This document shows positions 32,574 through 41,414 of a DNA stretch of 51,187 nucleotides, piece by piece. The stretch comes from an uncultured Oscillospiraceae bacterium (lineage in GTDB: Bacteria; Bacillota_A; Clostridia; Oscillospirales; Acutalibacteraceae): NCBI GenBank assembly GCA_910589395.1, contig CAJUTL010000022.1:1-51187 (forward strand), read 5' to 3'. The position numbers and the translations under genes are program-made. Position 1 is the first letter of the stretch, and every line of letters starts with the position of its first letter. Under the pieces are notes generated by a model. It made no database searches, was not told where the DNA came from, and was given only the letters and a program-made list of their open reading frames with translations.

Positions 32574-32986
32574 AGCTGACAAAGCAGGCGATAGACACTG
32601 TGAAATTTCGCAGCCGCGGCAAATGGTATCATGCCGGTCAGGTAGACGCCTTTTTAGAAGAGCTGCTTGTGGCGGTGGACGAGACGGAGCGGGAGCTTGC
32701 GGAGGGGAAAAGCATGGTTCGGGTCCTTACCGGGCAGCTGGAGAGCCTCCAGGGAGAAAACGCCCAGCTTCGCGGCCGCGCGGAGGAAGCCCGCACTTCT
32801 CCTGAAACAAAGGACGAGGCGGAGCGCAGGCTGCTTTGCCGGGAGCTGGAAAAGGAGCGGGACAGGCTGATCCAGGATATCAAGGCTCTTCAGGATTTCA
32901 GAGAAGCTTTTCGGGCCTCTATCGAGCGGGACGCCGCTTCCGTGGCAGAGCAGCTCAAAGGCTTTTCATCGGATAAGCTGCTATAG
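32570..32986 (+). CDS. DivIVA-like coiled-coil protein
   Basis: A 138-residue protein. Residues 8-32 carry a DivIVA-type N-terminal pattern, FRSRGKWYHAGQVDAFLEEL, where the usual GY of the membrane-binding loop is replaced by KWY. The rest (about 33-135) is charged and helical with heptad-like spacing, as expected for a coiled coil. It may bind curved membrane and scaffold division or peptidoglycan proteins; the family call is by pattern only. It overlaps rnmV by four bases and is followed by the HEPN-CBS gene after 10 bp. Confidence 0.65.
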   Translation: MKLTKQAIDTVKFRSRGKWYHAGQVDAFLEELLVAVDETERELAEGKSMVRVLTGQLESLQGENAQLRGRAEEARTSPETKDEAERRLLCRELEKERDRLIQDIKALQDFREAFRASIERDAASVAEQLKGFSSDKLL

Positions 32987-32996
32987 GGGGCAAACT

Positions 32997-33713
32997 ATGA
33001 CCGAGCAAGAGGAAAACAGGATCGATGTGTTTCTGGATCTCTACAAGCAGGCGGAGGAAGCCTTGGAGGAAAAATACCAGGGAGAGCGCCGCCGCCATTC
33101 CAGCATTGTCATGGAATTTCTGAAAGCCGAAGAAAGCGAGCCTGTTCGGGAAAAGCTGGATATTTGCCGGGAGATACGGAATCTCCTGACCCACAATGCC
33201 AACCTGAACGGAGAACCGGTGGCGGTCCCCTCCGCTTCGGTGGTGAAGGCCATGGAGGAAGCCCTGGAATTTATCAAGCGCCCGCCCCTGGCCCTGGAAT
33301 TTGCCACCAGGGGAGAGAGGCTTATGAAAGCGGAGCTGAACCAGAAGGTCTTAAAGCTTATGGAACTGATGGATCAAAACGGCTATTCCCATATTCCTGT
33401 CATGCGGGAAGGACGGTTTTTCGGTGTGTTCAGCGCCGGCGCGGTGTTCCGCTATCAGCTCAGGGACAGAAAAGCCCTGACTCCGGAAACCACTCTGCGG
33501 GAGCTGGAAAAATATCTGGATATCAAAGAGCACATGGAACATTACGAATTTGTTTCCCGAAAGGAGACCTACCTTTCCGTGCGGAAAAAATTTGAAAAGG
33601 TAAAGGGGAAAAACCAGAGGGTGTCCGTCGTTTTTATTACTGAAACAGGCCGCCCCGGCCAGCGTCTTTTGGGGATGCTCACACCCTGGGACGTGCTGGG
33701 GGATCCGGCTTGA
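32997..33713 (+). CDS. HEPN-like plus CBS-domain fusion protein
   Basis: A 238-residue cytoplasmic protein with two parts. Residues about 5-95 are helical and contain CREIRNLLTHNANL, in which Arg61-Asn62 and His66 match the HEPN RX4-6H motif (RN-x3-H form). Residues about 108-238 hold one CBS pair, with MELMDQNGYSHIPVMREG and MLTPWDVLGD marking the two CBS motifs. HEPN proteins are often RNases or nucleotide-binding partners, and CBS pairs sense adenine nucleotides, so a ligand-gated RNase is possible but not shown. It ends the comEC-holA-rnmV run. Confidence 0.6.
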   Translation: MTEQEENRIDVFLDLYKQAEEALEEKYQGERRRHSSIVMEFLKAEESEPVREKLDICREIRNLLTHNANLNGEPVAVPSASVVKAMEEALEFIKRPPLALEFATRGERLMKAELNQKVLKLMELMDQNGYSHIPVMREGRFFGVFSAGAVFRYQLRDRKALTPETTLRELEKYLDIKEHMEHYEFVSRKETYLSVRKKFEKVKGKNQRVSVVFITETGRPGQRLLGMLTPWDVLGDPA

Positions 33714-33735
33714 CGGCGTTAAAGAAGCTTTGCCA

Positions 33736-33785
33736 AGAAAGGAAGAAGCTGGAAAGGGAAATTCCTTTCCAGCTTCTTCCTTTCT
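33736..33785. terminator. 22-bp perfect hairpin between convergent genes
   Basis: AGAAAGGAAGAAGCTGGAAAGG (split here as AGAAAGGAAGAAG and CTGGAAAGG) pairs perfectly with its complement at 33764-33785 around a 6-nt loop. It lies between the HEPN-CBS gene (plus) and the cytidylate-kinase-like gene (minus). The T-run is short on both strands, so termination strength is uncertain. Confidence 0.6.
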
Positions 33786-33833
33786 GAGATGCAGTGCGGT
33801 ATTTTCAGGGTTTTAATGAAAAGCTGAATTGCT

Positions 33834-34454
33834 TTACACATCTAGTTTCCTGGTGGCGTCCTCCAAAAGCTCCACAGCCTGTTCTATGGTAAATTTCGAG
33901 GTGTCTAGCGTAAAATCGTAGTTGCTCAAATCGTCCCAGCGGTTGTTGGAGTAAAAGTTGTAGTAATTGGCCCGCTGCTTATCCTTTTTGGTGATAAAGT
34001 CGGGAGCCTTCTTCTCCTCACACAGTTCCTTCGCAACGATGCGCTGTACCCGGGAGGCTTTGTCCGCATGGATAAACACATTCAGGCAATGGGGGAATTC
34101 CCGCAGAATATAATCGGCGCATCTGCCAATGACCACACAGGGGCCTTCCTGCGCAGCCTTCTTAATGATATCGGATTGAATGAGGAACAGCTTGTCGTTG
34201 ATGGGCATTTCGGTAAGCCCGGGGATCCGGGAGCCAAAACCATAGCCGCCTCCCATGACCATGGAATACAGCAGGCTGCTGGTAGCCTTTTCATCTGCGT
34301 TGGCGAATACCTCTTCAGAAAGGCCGCTCTGCTTTGCCGCCATGGCGATCAAGGCTTTATCATAAAAAGGGATCCCCAGCTTCTGCGCAAGCTTTTCTCC
34401 CACTTCGTGTCCTCCGCTTCCGTATTGGCGTGCAATCGTAATGACAGGCAGCAT
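33834..34454 (-). CDS. cytidylate kinase-like family protein
   Basis: A P-loop kinase of 206 residues, starting at ATG 34454 behind AAGGAGGAACCGGT. The nucleotide loop is ITIARQYGSGGHEVGEKLA (about residues 5-23); the GSGG form replaces a strict Walker A and is usual for this family. CVVIGRCADYIL and the lid region RIVAKELCEEKKAPDFITKKDKQR follow. The group is annotated as cytidylate-kinase-like, but its substrate is not known. It is transcribed alone from its own promoter. Confidence 0.82.
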   Translation of the reverse strand: MLPVITIARQYGSGGHEVGEKLAQKLGIPFYDKALIAMAAKQSGLSEEVFANADEKATSSLLYSMVMGGGYGFGSRIPGLTEMPINDKLFLIQSDIIKKAAQEGPCVVIGRCADYILREFPHCLNVFIHADKASRVQRIVAKELCEEKKAPDFITKKDKQRANYYNFYSNNRWDDLSNYDFTLDTSKFTIEQAVELLEDATRKLDV

Positions 34455-34769
34455 ACCGGTTCCTCCTTGTAACAAGTTTCCAGTTATTTTGTTTGAACAT
34501 AGAAGAAATGTAGATAGTTCTCCTAGAATTATCTTACTCTCTTTTTTCTAAAAAGTCAATAAGGAAGTTTTTACTCTTGAAAATTTCCCCTGTTCAGATT
34601 ATTATTAAAAATAGTTTGGAAATCCTTTTTCAGGAAGGAAAGAACTCATCTCTGCTTTCCCGAATCTTCACAGAAAATTCACGCGTATGCGATAAAATAA
34701 GCGAATAGACAGATCCTGATTTATCAAATGCCGTGTGAGAAATCGAAAAACAAAAGGCGGGTGTTTTTT
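34455..34769. promoter_or_regulatory. divergent promoter region: cytidylate-kinase-like gene and two-component system
   Basis: This 315-bp AT-rich gap holds two promoters and nothing else that I recognise. On the minus strand, TTGACT (34554-34559), 17 bp and TAAGAT (34531-34536) serve the kinase-like gene. On the plus strand, TTGAAA (34577-34582), 17 bp and TATTAT (34600-34605) serve the response regulator, leaving a leader of about 160 nt. Confidence 0.6.
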
Positions 34770-35453
34770 GTGTACCATATTCTGGTTACGGACGATGAGG
34801 AAAAAATCAGAACGCTGATCCGAAAATATGCGGAGTTTGAGGGGCACCGGGTCACAGAGGCGGAAAACGGCATGCAGGCGGTGGAGCTGTGCAGGCGGGA
34901 GCCGGAAAAGTTTGATATCATCATCATGGACGTGATGATGCCGGAGCTGGACGGCTTTTCCGCCGTAAAGGAGATCCGCAAGGTCTCCGCCGCCCCGGTA
35001 CTGATGCTCTCTGCCAGAGGCGAGGAATACGATAAGATCCACGGCTTTGAGCTGGGGGTGGACGACTATGTGGTAAAGCCCTTTTCCCCCAAGGAGCTTT
35101 TGATGCGGGTGGGGGCCATTATGAACCGGGTGCGTCCCCGGGCCCACGCACCTCAGCGAAATACCGTTTCCTTCGAGGGCCTTTCCATCGATTTTGATGC
35201 CCGCATCGTCACGGTGGACGGAGAGCGCACGGAGCTTTCCCCTAAGGAGTACGATCTGCTCTGCTATCTTGTCCACAATAAAAACCTGGCCCTTACCCGG
35301 GAGATGCTCATCACCAATGTGTGGGGGTATGATTTTTACGGGGACGACCGAACCTTGGATACCCACATCAAGCTTTTGCGCAGATCCTTAGGCCCCTACA
35401 GCAAATTTATCGTGACCCTCCGTGGTGTGGGATATCGTTTTGAGGTGACCTGA
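34770..35453 (+). CDS. OmpR-family response regulator
   Basis: A 227-residue DNA-binding response regulator. The GTG start at 34770 has AAAGGCGGG 8 nt upstream and gives YHILVTDDEEKIR, the normal family start. The receiver domain (residues 1-115) has Asp7-Asp8-Glu9, phospho-acceptor Asp54 in MDVMMPELDG and Lys103 in VVKPFSP. The winged-helix output domain follows (about 130-226). It is phosphorylated by the kinase encoded next, with a stop/start overlap of one base. The target genes cannot be read from the sequence. Confidence 0.92.
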   Translation: MYHILVTDDEEKIRTLIRKYAEFEGHRVTEAENGMQAVELCRREPEKFDIIIMDVMMPELDGFSAVKEIRKVSAAPVLMLSARGEEYDKIHGFELGVDDYVVKPFSPKELLMRVGAIMNRVRPRAHAPQRNTVSFEGLSIDFDARIVTVDGERTELSPKEYDLLCYLVHNKNLALTREMLITNVWGYDFYGDDRTLDTHIKLLRRSLGPYSKFIVTLRGVGYRFEVT

Positions 35454-36895
35454 TGGAAACGCCGTATTCTCCTCAATTTCACCCGGCGGAAAAGCCCGCG
35501 CGTGGGCCGCTGAAGATCCGCTGGCAGATCGCTTTGGGCTTCGGCGTGTTCATTCTGGTGATCGCGGTGCTGCTGTGGGTATTTCAGATCGCCTTTTTGG
35601 GAACCTTTTACCAGGCGATCAAAACGGCGGAGGTAAAAAGCGCGGCGGAGCTGATCCAGCGAAAGCTGGAAGACAGCGACCTGGATACCAGGGTCAAAAA
35701 GCTTTCCAATGATCTGGGCATCAATATTCTGGTCACGGACGAGCTGGGCACCCAGTACAGCGCCTGGAAGCCCACCCAGCGGGAATGCCTGCTGGAAAGC
35801 ATGACCCGCAGCGATCTGCGGGCGATTTTCAATGAGGTGAATCTTCAGGGCGGCAGGAAGCTTACCACCTACACCTCGCCCTTTACCTATCAGGACGGGG
35901 CCCGCCCTGAGGTGATCCTGTATGCGGAGGTCATGCGGACGGCCTCGGGTTGGAACCGAATGATCCTCATTGAAAGCGAGATCACCCCGGTAGACGCCAC
36001 AGTGGAGACCCTGCAGGTGCAGCTGGTCTGCGTGACCGGCGTTATGGTGCTTTTGGGCGGGCTTTTGGCCTATTTCATCGCCAGAAGCATTTCCCGGCCG
36101 GTGGCGGCGGTCAACGAGGCCGCCAAGGAGCTGGCAAGGGGAAATTATGAGATACACTTTGCGGCCGGAGGCTCCAAAGAGGTCAGCGAACTGGCCCAAA
36201 CCCTGAATTACGCGGCGGCGGAGCTTTCCAAGGTGGAGGGCCTGCGCAAGGAGCTTCTTGCCAATGTGTCCCACGATTTGCGCACTCCCCTTACCATGAT
36301 CCAGGGTTATGCCGAGGTCATGCGGGACCTTCCAGGGGAAAACACGCCGGAAAATGTGCAGATCATCATCGAGGAAACAGAACGGCTCACAAGCCTCGTC
36401 AACGACCTCTTGGATCTTTCCCGGCTGGAATCCGGCGCGATCACCCTGGAACGGACGCGCTTTGATTTGACGCAGAGCATTCGCGCCATTCTGCGCCGGT
36501 ACGATAAGCTGGCAAGCTACAGCTTCCCCTTTGAAGCGGAAGAGGACGTGTTCGTTACGGCGGACGAGCTGAAGATCTCCCAGGTGGTTTACAACCTGGT
36601 CAATAACGCCATCACCTACGCGGGAGAGGATAAAACCGTCACCCTGCGCCAAACCGTGGAAAACGGCAAGGTGCGGATCTCCGTTTCCGATACCGGAGAA
36701 GGGATCCCCCAGGACAAGCTCAAGGATATTTGGGAGCGCTACTACAAGGTGGATAAGGAGCACAAACGGGCCCAGGTAGGTACCGGGCTGGGCCTCTCCA
36801 TCGTAAAAAACATTCTGGAACTCCACGGCGGCGCCTACGGCGTGGAAAGCGAAGAGGGAAAAGGCAGCACCTTCTGGTTCGAGCTGGAGTGCTGA
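35453..36895 (+). CDS. sensor histidine kinase
   Basis: A membrane-bound kinase of 480 residues. Membrane segments lie at about residues 25-47 and 184-206, bounding an extracellular sensor of about 135 residues. A HAMP domain follows (SISRPVAAVNEAAKELARG), then HisKA with His273 in NVSHDLRTPL, and the HATPase domain with NNAITYAG, DTGEGIP and GTGLGLSIV. It overlaps the response regulator gene by one base. The signal is unknown; no known sensor motif is seen in the outer part. Confidence 0.92.
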   Translation: METPYSPQFHPAEKPARGPLKIRWQIALGFGVFILVIAVLLWVFQIAFLGTFYQAIKTAEVKSAAELIQRKLEDSDLDTRVKKLSNDLGINILVTDELGTQYSAWKPTQRECLLESMTRSDLRAIFNEVNLQGGRKLTTYTSPFTYQDGARPEVILYAEVMRTASGWNRMILIESEITPVDATVETLQVQLVCVTGVMVLLGGLLAYFIARSISRPVAAVNEAAKELARGNYEIHFAAGGSKEVSELAQTLNYAAAELSKVEGLRKELLANVSHDLRTPLTMIQGYAEVMRDLPGENTPENVQIIIEETERLTSLVNDLLDLSRLESGAITLERTRFDLTQSIRAILRRYDKLASYSFPFEAEEDVFVTADELKISQVVYNLVNNAITYAGEDKTVTLRQTVENGKVRISVSDTGEGIPQDKLKDIWERYYKVDKEHKRAQVGTGLGLSIVKNILELHGGAYGVESEEGKGSTFWFELEC

Positions 36896-37268
36896 GGAAA
36901 GAGTTCTTTCAATGAGCAATTAGGAATGAGCAGTGAGCAATGAAGGGAAAGGACAGAGCGATAAATTATAGTTTGCGGCGAGGCGCCGCAGCCACTCGTG
37001 CCCCTACTTGGTGCAGGAAAATGATTTCTGACCTGACCACAGGGACACCGCTAAATTGTAGTTTAGCACTCAGTTCCCCACTGTCATTCTGAGGAACGAA
37101 GTGACGAAGAATCTCGACCTTAATTCCAGAGCAAAAGGACAAAGGACGAGATTCTTCACTTCGTTCAGAATGACAGTTGGAAAGTGAGCAAGTAACCGTC
37201 AAATTCCAATTTACTGAATTCTGCTTCCGCCTTTATCATTGCTTATTTCTAATTGCGCGCGCTCTCAT
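36896..37268. repeat. composite intergenic repeat block
   Basis: No gene lies here. It contains the GAGCAATTAGGAATGAGCAG unit (from 36913), the GCACTCGTG-type unit (36974-37069), connector sequences AAATTATAGTTTGC and AAATTGTAGTTTAGC, and CATTCTGA palindrome copy 2 (37082-37175). The unit order differs from the other blocks, which suggests recombination among repeats. Confidence 0.75.
37082..37175. repeat. CATTCTGA-type long palindromic repeat (copy 2)
   Basis: Begins TGTCATTCTGAGGAACGAAG and ends TTCGTTCAGAATGACA. The arms pair over most of their length (GAAGAATCTCG facing CGAGATTCTTC). Confidence 0.8.
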
Positions 37269-37269
37269 C

Positions 37270-37298
37270 TTGCGCCACGCCCTGAAATCGGGTACAAT
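37270..37298 (+). promoter_or_regulatory. promoter of the LD-carboxypeptidase gene
   Basis: TTGCGC (37270-37275), 17 bp, TACAAT (37293-37298), about 30 bp before the ATG at 37328. The leader is short and the gene has a strong AAGGAGG ribosome binding site. Confidence 0.55.
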
Positions 37299-37327
37299 AG
37301 GCAAAAGGAGGAAAAGGAGGCCTTGCT

Positions 37328-38248
37328 ATGCTTGCGCCTTGCCTGAGACCGGGCGGGACCATCGGGCTTTGCTCGCCAAGCCATGTTCCGCTGTATGAGG
37401 CCGCGCCGGGGCAGGAGATCCCCCGAAGCCGGGAGTATAAAAATATCATTGGGGAAATGGAAAAGGCGGGCTTCCGGGTGGTGGAGGCGGAGAACCTCTA
37501 TAAAGATACCTGGGGCTATCTGGCCTCTGATACGGAGCGGGCCGCCGATCTGAACCAGCTGGCGGCCGATCCCGCGGTGGAATCTATCCTGTTCGGCGGG
37601 GGAGAGGGCAGCCCGGAGGTTTTGCCCTACCTGGATTTTTCGCTGTTCCGGGAAAACCCGAAGCGGATCTGCAGCTACAGCGATGGCACCACCATCTTAA
37701 ACGCCATCTGGGCGAAAACGGGGCTTTGCACCTATTATGGGCAAAACCCGGGGTGCTTTGCAGAGCCCACAGAGTATAACCGCCGCCAGTTTGCGGGGCA
37801 TATTTTAAGTGACAGCATGAAGCTGCACGAGAAAAATTCCCTCTGGCGCACTCTTACCCCCGGAAAGGCGGAGGGGGTGCTCTGCGGCGGGTATACCATG
37901 AATTTCTGTCTACTGCTGGGGACAGAATATTTTCCGGTAAATCCAAACGAGCCCCATATTCTGTTTTTGGAGGATCACGAAAAATACAGCGGACTGGGCC
38001 AGGTGAGCGCCTTTTTGGCCCGGATCGAGCAAAGCGATTTTATGAGGTCTGTCACCGGGCTGATTTTCGGAAATTATTGCGACAGGCCCTGCCCGGAGCT
38101 GTATGCCCGGTTAAAGCTTTTAGGGGAACGAAACCATATTCCCGTGGCGTACTGCGACGACTTCGGCCACGGGGAAAACCACGCCATTCTTCCCATTGGC
38201 GCAAAAGCGGTATTGGACGCGGAAAACCAAACCCTGAGATATCAATAA
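37328..38248 (+). CDS. S66 family LD-carboxypeptidase
   Basis: A 306-residue peptidase of the MccF/LdcA family. The Ser nucleophile is in ICSYSDGTT (about residue 116), Glu in LFLEDHEKY (about 217) and His in CDDFGHGENHAILPIG (about 280-284). The GGGEGS loop near residue 94 builds the oxyanion site. Members cut L-D peptide bonds in muropeptides or inactivate microcin C-like toxins; no signal peptide is present, which fits a cytoplasmic recycling or immunity role. It is followed 14 bp later by the Mrp-type gene. Confidence 0.87.
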   Translation: MLAPCLRPGGTIGLCSPSHVPLYEAAPGQEIPRSREYKNIIGEMEKAGFRVVEAENLYKDTWGYLASDTERAADLNQLAADPAVESILFGGGEGSPEVLPYLDFSLFRENPKRICSYSDGTTILNAIWAKTGLCTYYGQNPGCFAEPTEYNRRQFAGHILSDSMKLHEKNSLWRTLTPGKAEGVLCGGYTMNFCLLLGTEYFPVNPNEPHILFLEDHEKYSGLGQVSAFLARIEQSDFMRSVTGLIFGNYCDRPCPELYARLKLLGERNHIPVAYCDDFGHGENHAILPIGAKAVLDAENQTLRYQ

Positions 38249-38262
38249 AAGGAGTTTTTACT

Positions 38263-39105
38263 ATGAGCGAAAATTGTACGCACGACTGCTCTACCTGCGG
38301 CGAGGAATGCGCCTCCCGGGGCGCGCCCCAGAGCTTTCTGGAAAAAACCAACGATCTGAGCCATGTGAAGCGGGTCGTCGGTGTGGTCAGCGGAAAGGGC
38401 GGCGTGGGAAAATCCCTGGTTACCTCCCTGCTGGCAACGGCCCTGCGCCGCCGGGAAAACCAGGTGGCGGTGCTGGACGCCGATATCACCGGCCCTTCTA
38501 TCCCCAAGTGCTTCGGCCTAAAGCAGCGGGCCATGTCCGATGAAAGCGGCCTGTACCCGGTAGAGACCAAAACCGGGATCCGGGTCATGAGCGTGAACCT
38601 GCTCTTGGAGGAAGAGACCAATCCGGTGGTGTGGCGCGGCCCGGTGATCGCCGGAGCCATCAAGCAGTTCTGGACCGATGTGGTGTGGGGCGATGTAGAC
38701 TACATGTTTGTGGATATGCCCCCCGGCACGGGAGACGCTCCCCTTACGGTGTTCCAGTCCCTGCCTCTTTCCGGCATTGTCATTGTGGCTTCTCCCCAGG
38801 AGCTGGTGGGCATGATCGTCTCCAAGGCCGTGGAGATGGCAAAGATGATGAACGTGCCTGTGCTGGGGCTCATCGAAAACATGAGCTATTTTGCCTGCCC
38901 CGACTGCGGCAAGCAGTTTTCTGTGTTCGGCGAAAGCCACATTGATGAGGTGGCGGCGAAATACGGGCTGAAGGTGCTCTGTAAGCTGCCTATCGAGCCC
39001 AAGCTGGCAGCCGCCTGCGACAAAGGCGCCATTGAGCTTTTTGAAGGCGATTGGCTGGGCGAAGCCGCCGCGCTTCTGGAAACCCTGCCAGAGCAGGAAG
39101 CATAA
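38263..39105 (+). CDS. Mrp/NBP35-type iron-sulfur carrier ATPase
   Basis: A 280-residue P-loop ATPase. The start ATG 38263 follows AAAAGGAGTTTTTACT. An N-terminal Cys cluster (CTHDCSTCGEEC, residues 5-16) precedes the deviant Walker A GKGGVGKS (about 45-52), and the CPDCGK motif near residue 210 holds the bridging cluster Cys pair. Such proteins assemble and transfer Fe-S clusters in the cytosol. The N-terminal cluster is like that of eukaryotic NBP35 and archaeal or clostridial homologues. Confidence 0.88.
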   Translation: MSENCTHDCSTCGEECASRGAPQSFLEKTNDLSHVKRVVGVVSGKGGVGKSLVTSLLATALRRRENQVAVLDADITGPSIPKCFGLKQRAMSDESGLYPVETKTGIRVMSVNLLLEEETNPVVWRGPVIAGAIKQFWTDVVWGDVDYMFVDMPPGTGDAPLTVFQSLPLSGIVIVASPQELVGMIVSKAVEMAKMMNVPVLGLIENMSYFACPDCGKQFSVFGESHIDEVAAKYGLKVLCKLPIEPKLAAACDKGAIELFEGDWLGEAAALLETLPEQEA

Positions 39106-39112
39106 AAAATCA

Positions 39113-39140
39113 AAAAAAGGAGCCGTAAGGCTCCTTTTTT
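39113..39140 (+). terminator. intrinsic terminator after the Mrp-type gene
   Basis: AAAAAAGGAGCC pairs with GGCTCCTTTTTT around GTAA. The T-run is perfect on the plus strand, and the structure also works on the minus strand for the convergent TetR gene. Confidence 0.85.
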
Positions 39141-39183
39141 GCGTTTCGTTTAGCTGTAAGGCCAATTTGCGGTATGCTTGCTT

Positions 39184-39780
39184 TTACCGATTTGCAGCAC
39201 CTGACCAAATACGAAACAGAGAATCCGGCCCGTATTCCCGTTCCAGTATTTCATAGAGCTGTGCCGGAGTTTCCTTGCAATTTCTGTCCAGCCAGGTGGT
39301 CAGAAGAGAAGTTACGCCCGCTGTGAAGAAATGGTAGTGGTAAGCGCCCTCTCTGGGAATTCCGTGTCCCTGATCCGCCTCTTGGAGCTTTTGCACCTGC
39401 TTCTGAAATGGCAGATTCAAGGTTTCAACCAGGTAAGAGGCACGGCTGATCTCCCGAAAATACAGCTGATAAAATTGCCGGTACTCTTGTACAAAATCAA
39501 ATACGCTTTCCATCACGCTGCGAAAATTTCCGCCTTCCAGAAAAATAATGTTCAGACGGTCGTAATGCATCTTTGCCATGGTTTTTTCCACCTGCTCCGC
39601 CACATCAAAGATATCCTGATAATGGGCGTAAAAGGTAGAGCGGTTGATGCCTGCCCGCTCGCAGATTTCCCGTACTGTGATTTTGCTGATCGGGCGATGC
39701 TCTGCCCAAATGATAGCATAAACCTCCCGCACGATAGCTTCGTCTGTAGTTTGGGCCCGGCGGTTGTTTTTGGTGTTCAT
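39184..39780 (-). CDS. TetR/AcrR family regulator
   Basis: A 198-residue repressor. The helix-turn-helix is SKITVREICERAGINRSTFYAHYQD (split at about residues 32-56), the standard TetR DNA-binding form. The C-terminal all-helical ligand domain is variable. It diverges from the MATE gene at 39958 across 177 bp that hold a promoter, so control of that exporter is the likely role. Confidence 0.87.
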   Translation of the reverse strand: MNTKNNRRAQTTDEAIVREVYAIIWAEHRPISKITVREICERAGINRSTFYAHYQDIFDVAEQVEKTMAKMHYDRLNIIFLEGGNFRSVMESVFDFVQEYRQFYQLYFREISRASYLVETLNLPFQKQVQKLQEADQGHGIPREGAYHYHFFTAGVTSLLTTWLDRNCKETPAQLYEILEREYGPDSLFRIWSGAANR

Positions 39781-39861
39781 AAAAGCCTTCCTTTCTCAAA
39801 AGACAGTAGTTCCCCTTGGTAAGTGGAGCTATTATTCCAACACTTATTGTAATACTGACGG

Positions 39862-39890
39862 TTGTTCTTCCTTTCTGTTCGCATTATACT
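39862..39890 (+). promoter_or_regulatory. promoter of the second MATE gene
   Basis: TTGTTC (39862-39867), 17 bp, TATACT (39885-39890). AACACTTAT (39839-39847) and ACAAGTGT (39909-39916) flank it as a loose inverted repeat and could be a regulator site; that last point is weak. Confidence 0.5.
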
Positions 39891-39957
39891 GAAAATGCAA
39901 TAAAAGAACAAGTGTCGGTTTAATAACCGCCGCTTCTCAGGAGAGGAAGGGCAGATC

Positions 39958-41331
39958 ATGAAAAGCGAAACAATGATGAAGGAAGCCCCTGTGTGGAGGT
40001 TGATTTTGACCATGGGGCTGCCTGTGGTGGTCGTGATGATCGTCAACGTGCTCTATAACATGGCCGATGTATTTTTTATGGGGCAGACCGGGGAAACCCT
40101 GCAGGTGGCGGCCATTTCCCTTTCGGGCCCGGCGTTCAACATTTTTACCGGAATGGGCACGCTGTTTGGTTCCGGTGCCTGTACCGCCATTGCCATAGCC
40201 TTAGGGAAAGGCGGCCGGGAAAGTGTAAAGTATTACAGTTCCTTCTGTGTGTGGGGTTCGGCAGGTGTGGGCGTTATTTTAGCGGCGGCTATGCTCGTTT
40301 TTATGAAGCCTCTGCTGGGGGTGATGGGCGCAAACAGCGAAACCATAGGCTATGCTTCCATTTACCTGACCATTGTGGCATTGGGCTCTCCCTTTCTGAT
40401 GTTCAGCGGGGCTTTGGGAAACGCCGTGCGGGCAGATGGCTCTTCCGGTAAGATTATGGTGATCAGCCTTTTAGGAACGTTTACCAATATTCTTTTAGAC
40501 CCGCTTTTTATTCTGGTGTTTCGCTGGGGGATCGCGGGCGCTGCTGCCGCTACTGTGCTGGGAAATGTGGTTTCCAGCATGCTGGTGTTTCTGCACATTC
40601 GGAAAAGCGACTGCTTTTCCATTTCTCCCAAGTATTTTACTCTGCGCAAAGAGGTGTCCTTGCGGACCTTAAGCCTTGGTCTGCCCATGGCGGCCGGTAC
40701 GGTGCTGATGTGCTTTTCCTCCATGTTCAGCAATCAGCTTCTGGTGAAATACGGCAATATCGCCTTGGCCGCCAACGGCGTGGCGGGCAAGGCCGGAATG
40801 CTGACAGCCATGATCGTGATGGGCGTGTGTATGGGGATCCAGCCGGCTATTTCCTATGCCTTCGGCGCGAAGGATCAAAAGCGCCTGCGGAGTATTTTGG
40901 TGGGAACAGGAGCTGCGGCTACCCTGCTCAGCACCGCCCTGGGGGCCGGGTTCCTGCTGGGAAGGGAAGTCTTTGTTACCGCCTTTCTGGACGATCCCCG
41001 GATATTGGAATACGGAAAGCTTATGGTGCTCGGCAGTATGGTCGCAAGCCCCCTTTACGGGATCTATCAGCTTTGCTCCGTGTATTTACAGGGCACGGGA
41101 AAGGTGACCTTCGCCACCCTTACCGCCCTGCTGCAAAAGGGGATCTTCTACCTGCCGGTGCTGTATCTGCTGGAAGCGTCCTTCGGCCTGGTGGGCCTGG
41201 TTTTTGCCGGAACCGTTACCGATGTGCTTTCCACGGCGGCAGGGGTCGCGCTCTGCCTGCTCTGGGCTAAGCAGCAAAACGGAAAAAACGCCGAAAGGGA
41301 AGAAGAGCCCCGGCTTGTTTCTCAGGCGTAA
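39958..41331 (+). CDS. MATE family efflux transporter
   Basis: A 457-residue exporter with about twelve membrane segments. It starts at ATG 39958 behind AGGAGAGGAAGGGCAGATC. The first half has VVMIVNVLYNMADVFFMGQ and GSGACTAIAIALGKGGRESV. The second half has SYAFGAKDQKRLRS in the pseudo-symmetric place. The segment order and length match the MATE family. The divergent TetR regulator probably controls it, which suggests a response to a toxic small molecule. Confidence 0.9.
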   Translation: MKSETMMKEAPVWRLILTMGLPVVVVMIVNVLYNMADVFFMGQTGETLQVAAISLSGPAFNIFTGMGTLFGSGACTAIAIALGKGGRESVKYYSSFCVWGSAGVGVILAAAMLVFMKPLLGVMGANSETIGYASIYLTIVALGSPFLMFSGALGNAVRADGSSGKIMVISLLGTFTNILLDPLFILVFRWGIAGAAAATVLGNVVSSMLVFLHIRKSDCFSISPKYFTLRKEVSLRTLSLGLPMAAGTVLMCFSSMFSNQLLVKYGNIALAANGVAGKAGMLTAMIVMGVCMGIQPAISYAFGAKDQKRLRSILVGTGAAATLLSTALGAGFLLGREVFVTAFLDDPRILEYGKLMVLGSMVASPLYGIYQLCSVYLQGTGKVTFATLTALLQKGIFYLPVLYLLEASFGLVGLVFAGTVTDVLSTAAGVALCLLWAKQQNGKNAEREEEPRLVSQA

Positions 41332-41414
41332 GAAAAGCTTCAGGAACAGGAAAAGATTTTTTAGAAAAACTGCGATATCCTGATTCTGGAAGAAACAGAA
41401 GGGGAGGAAATTGT

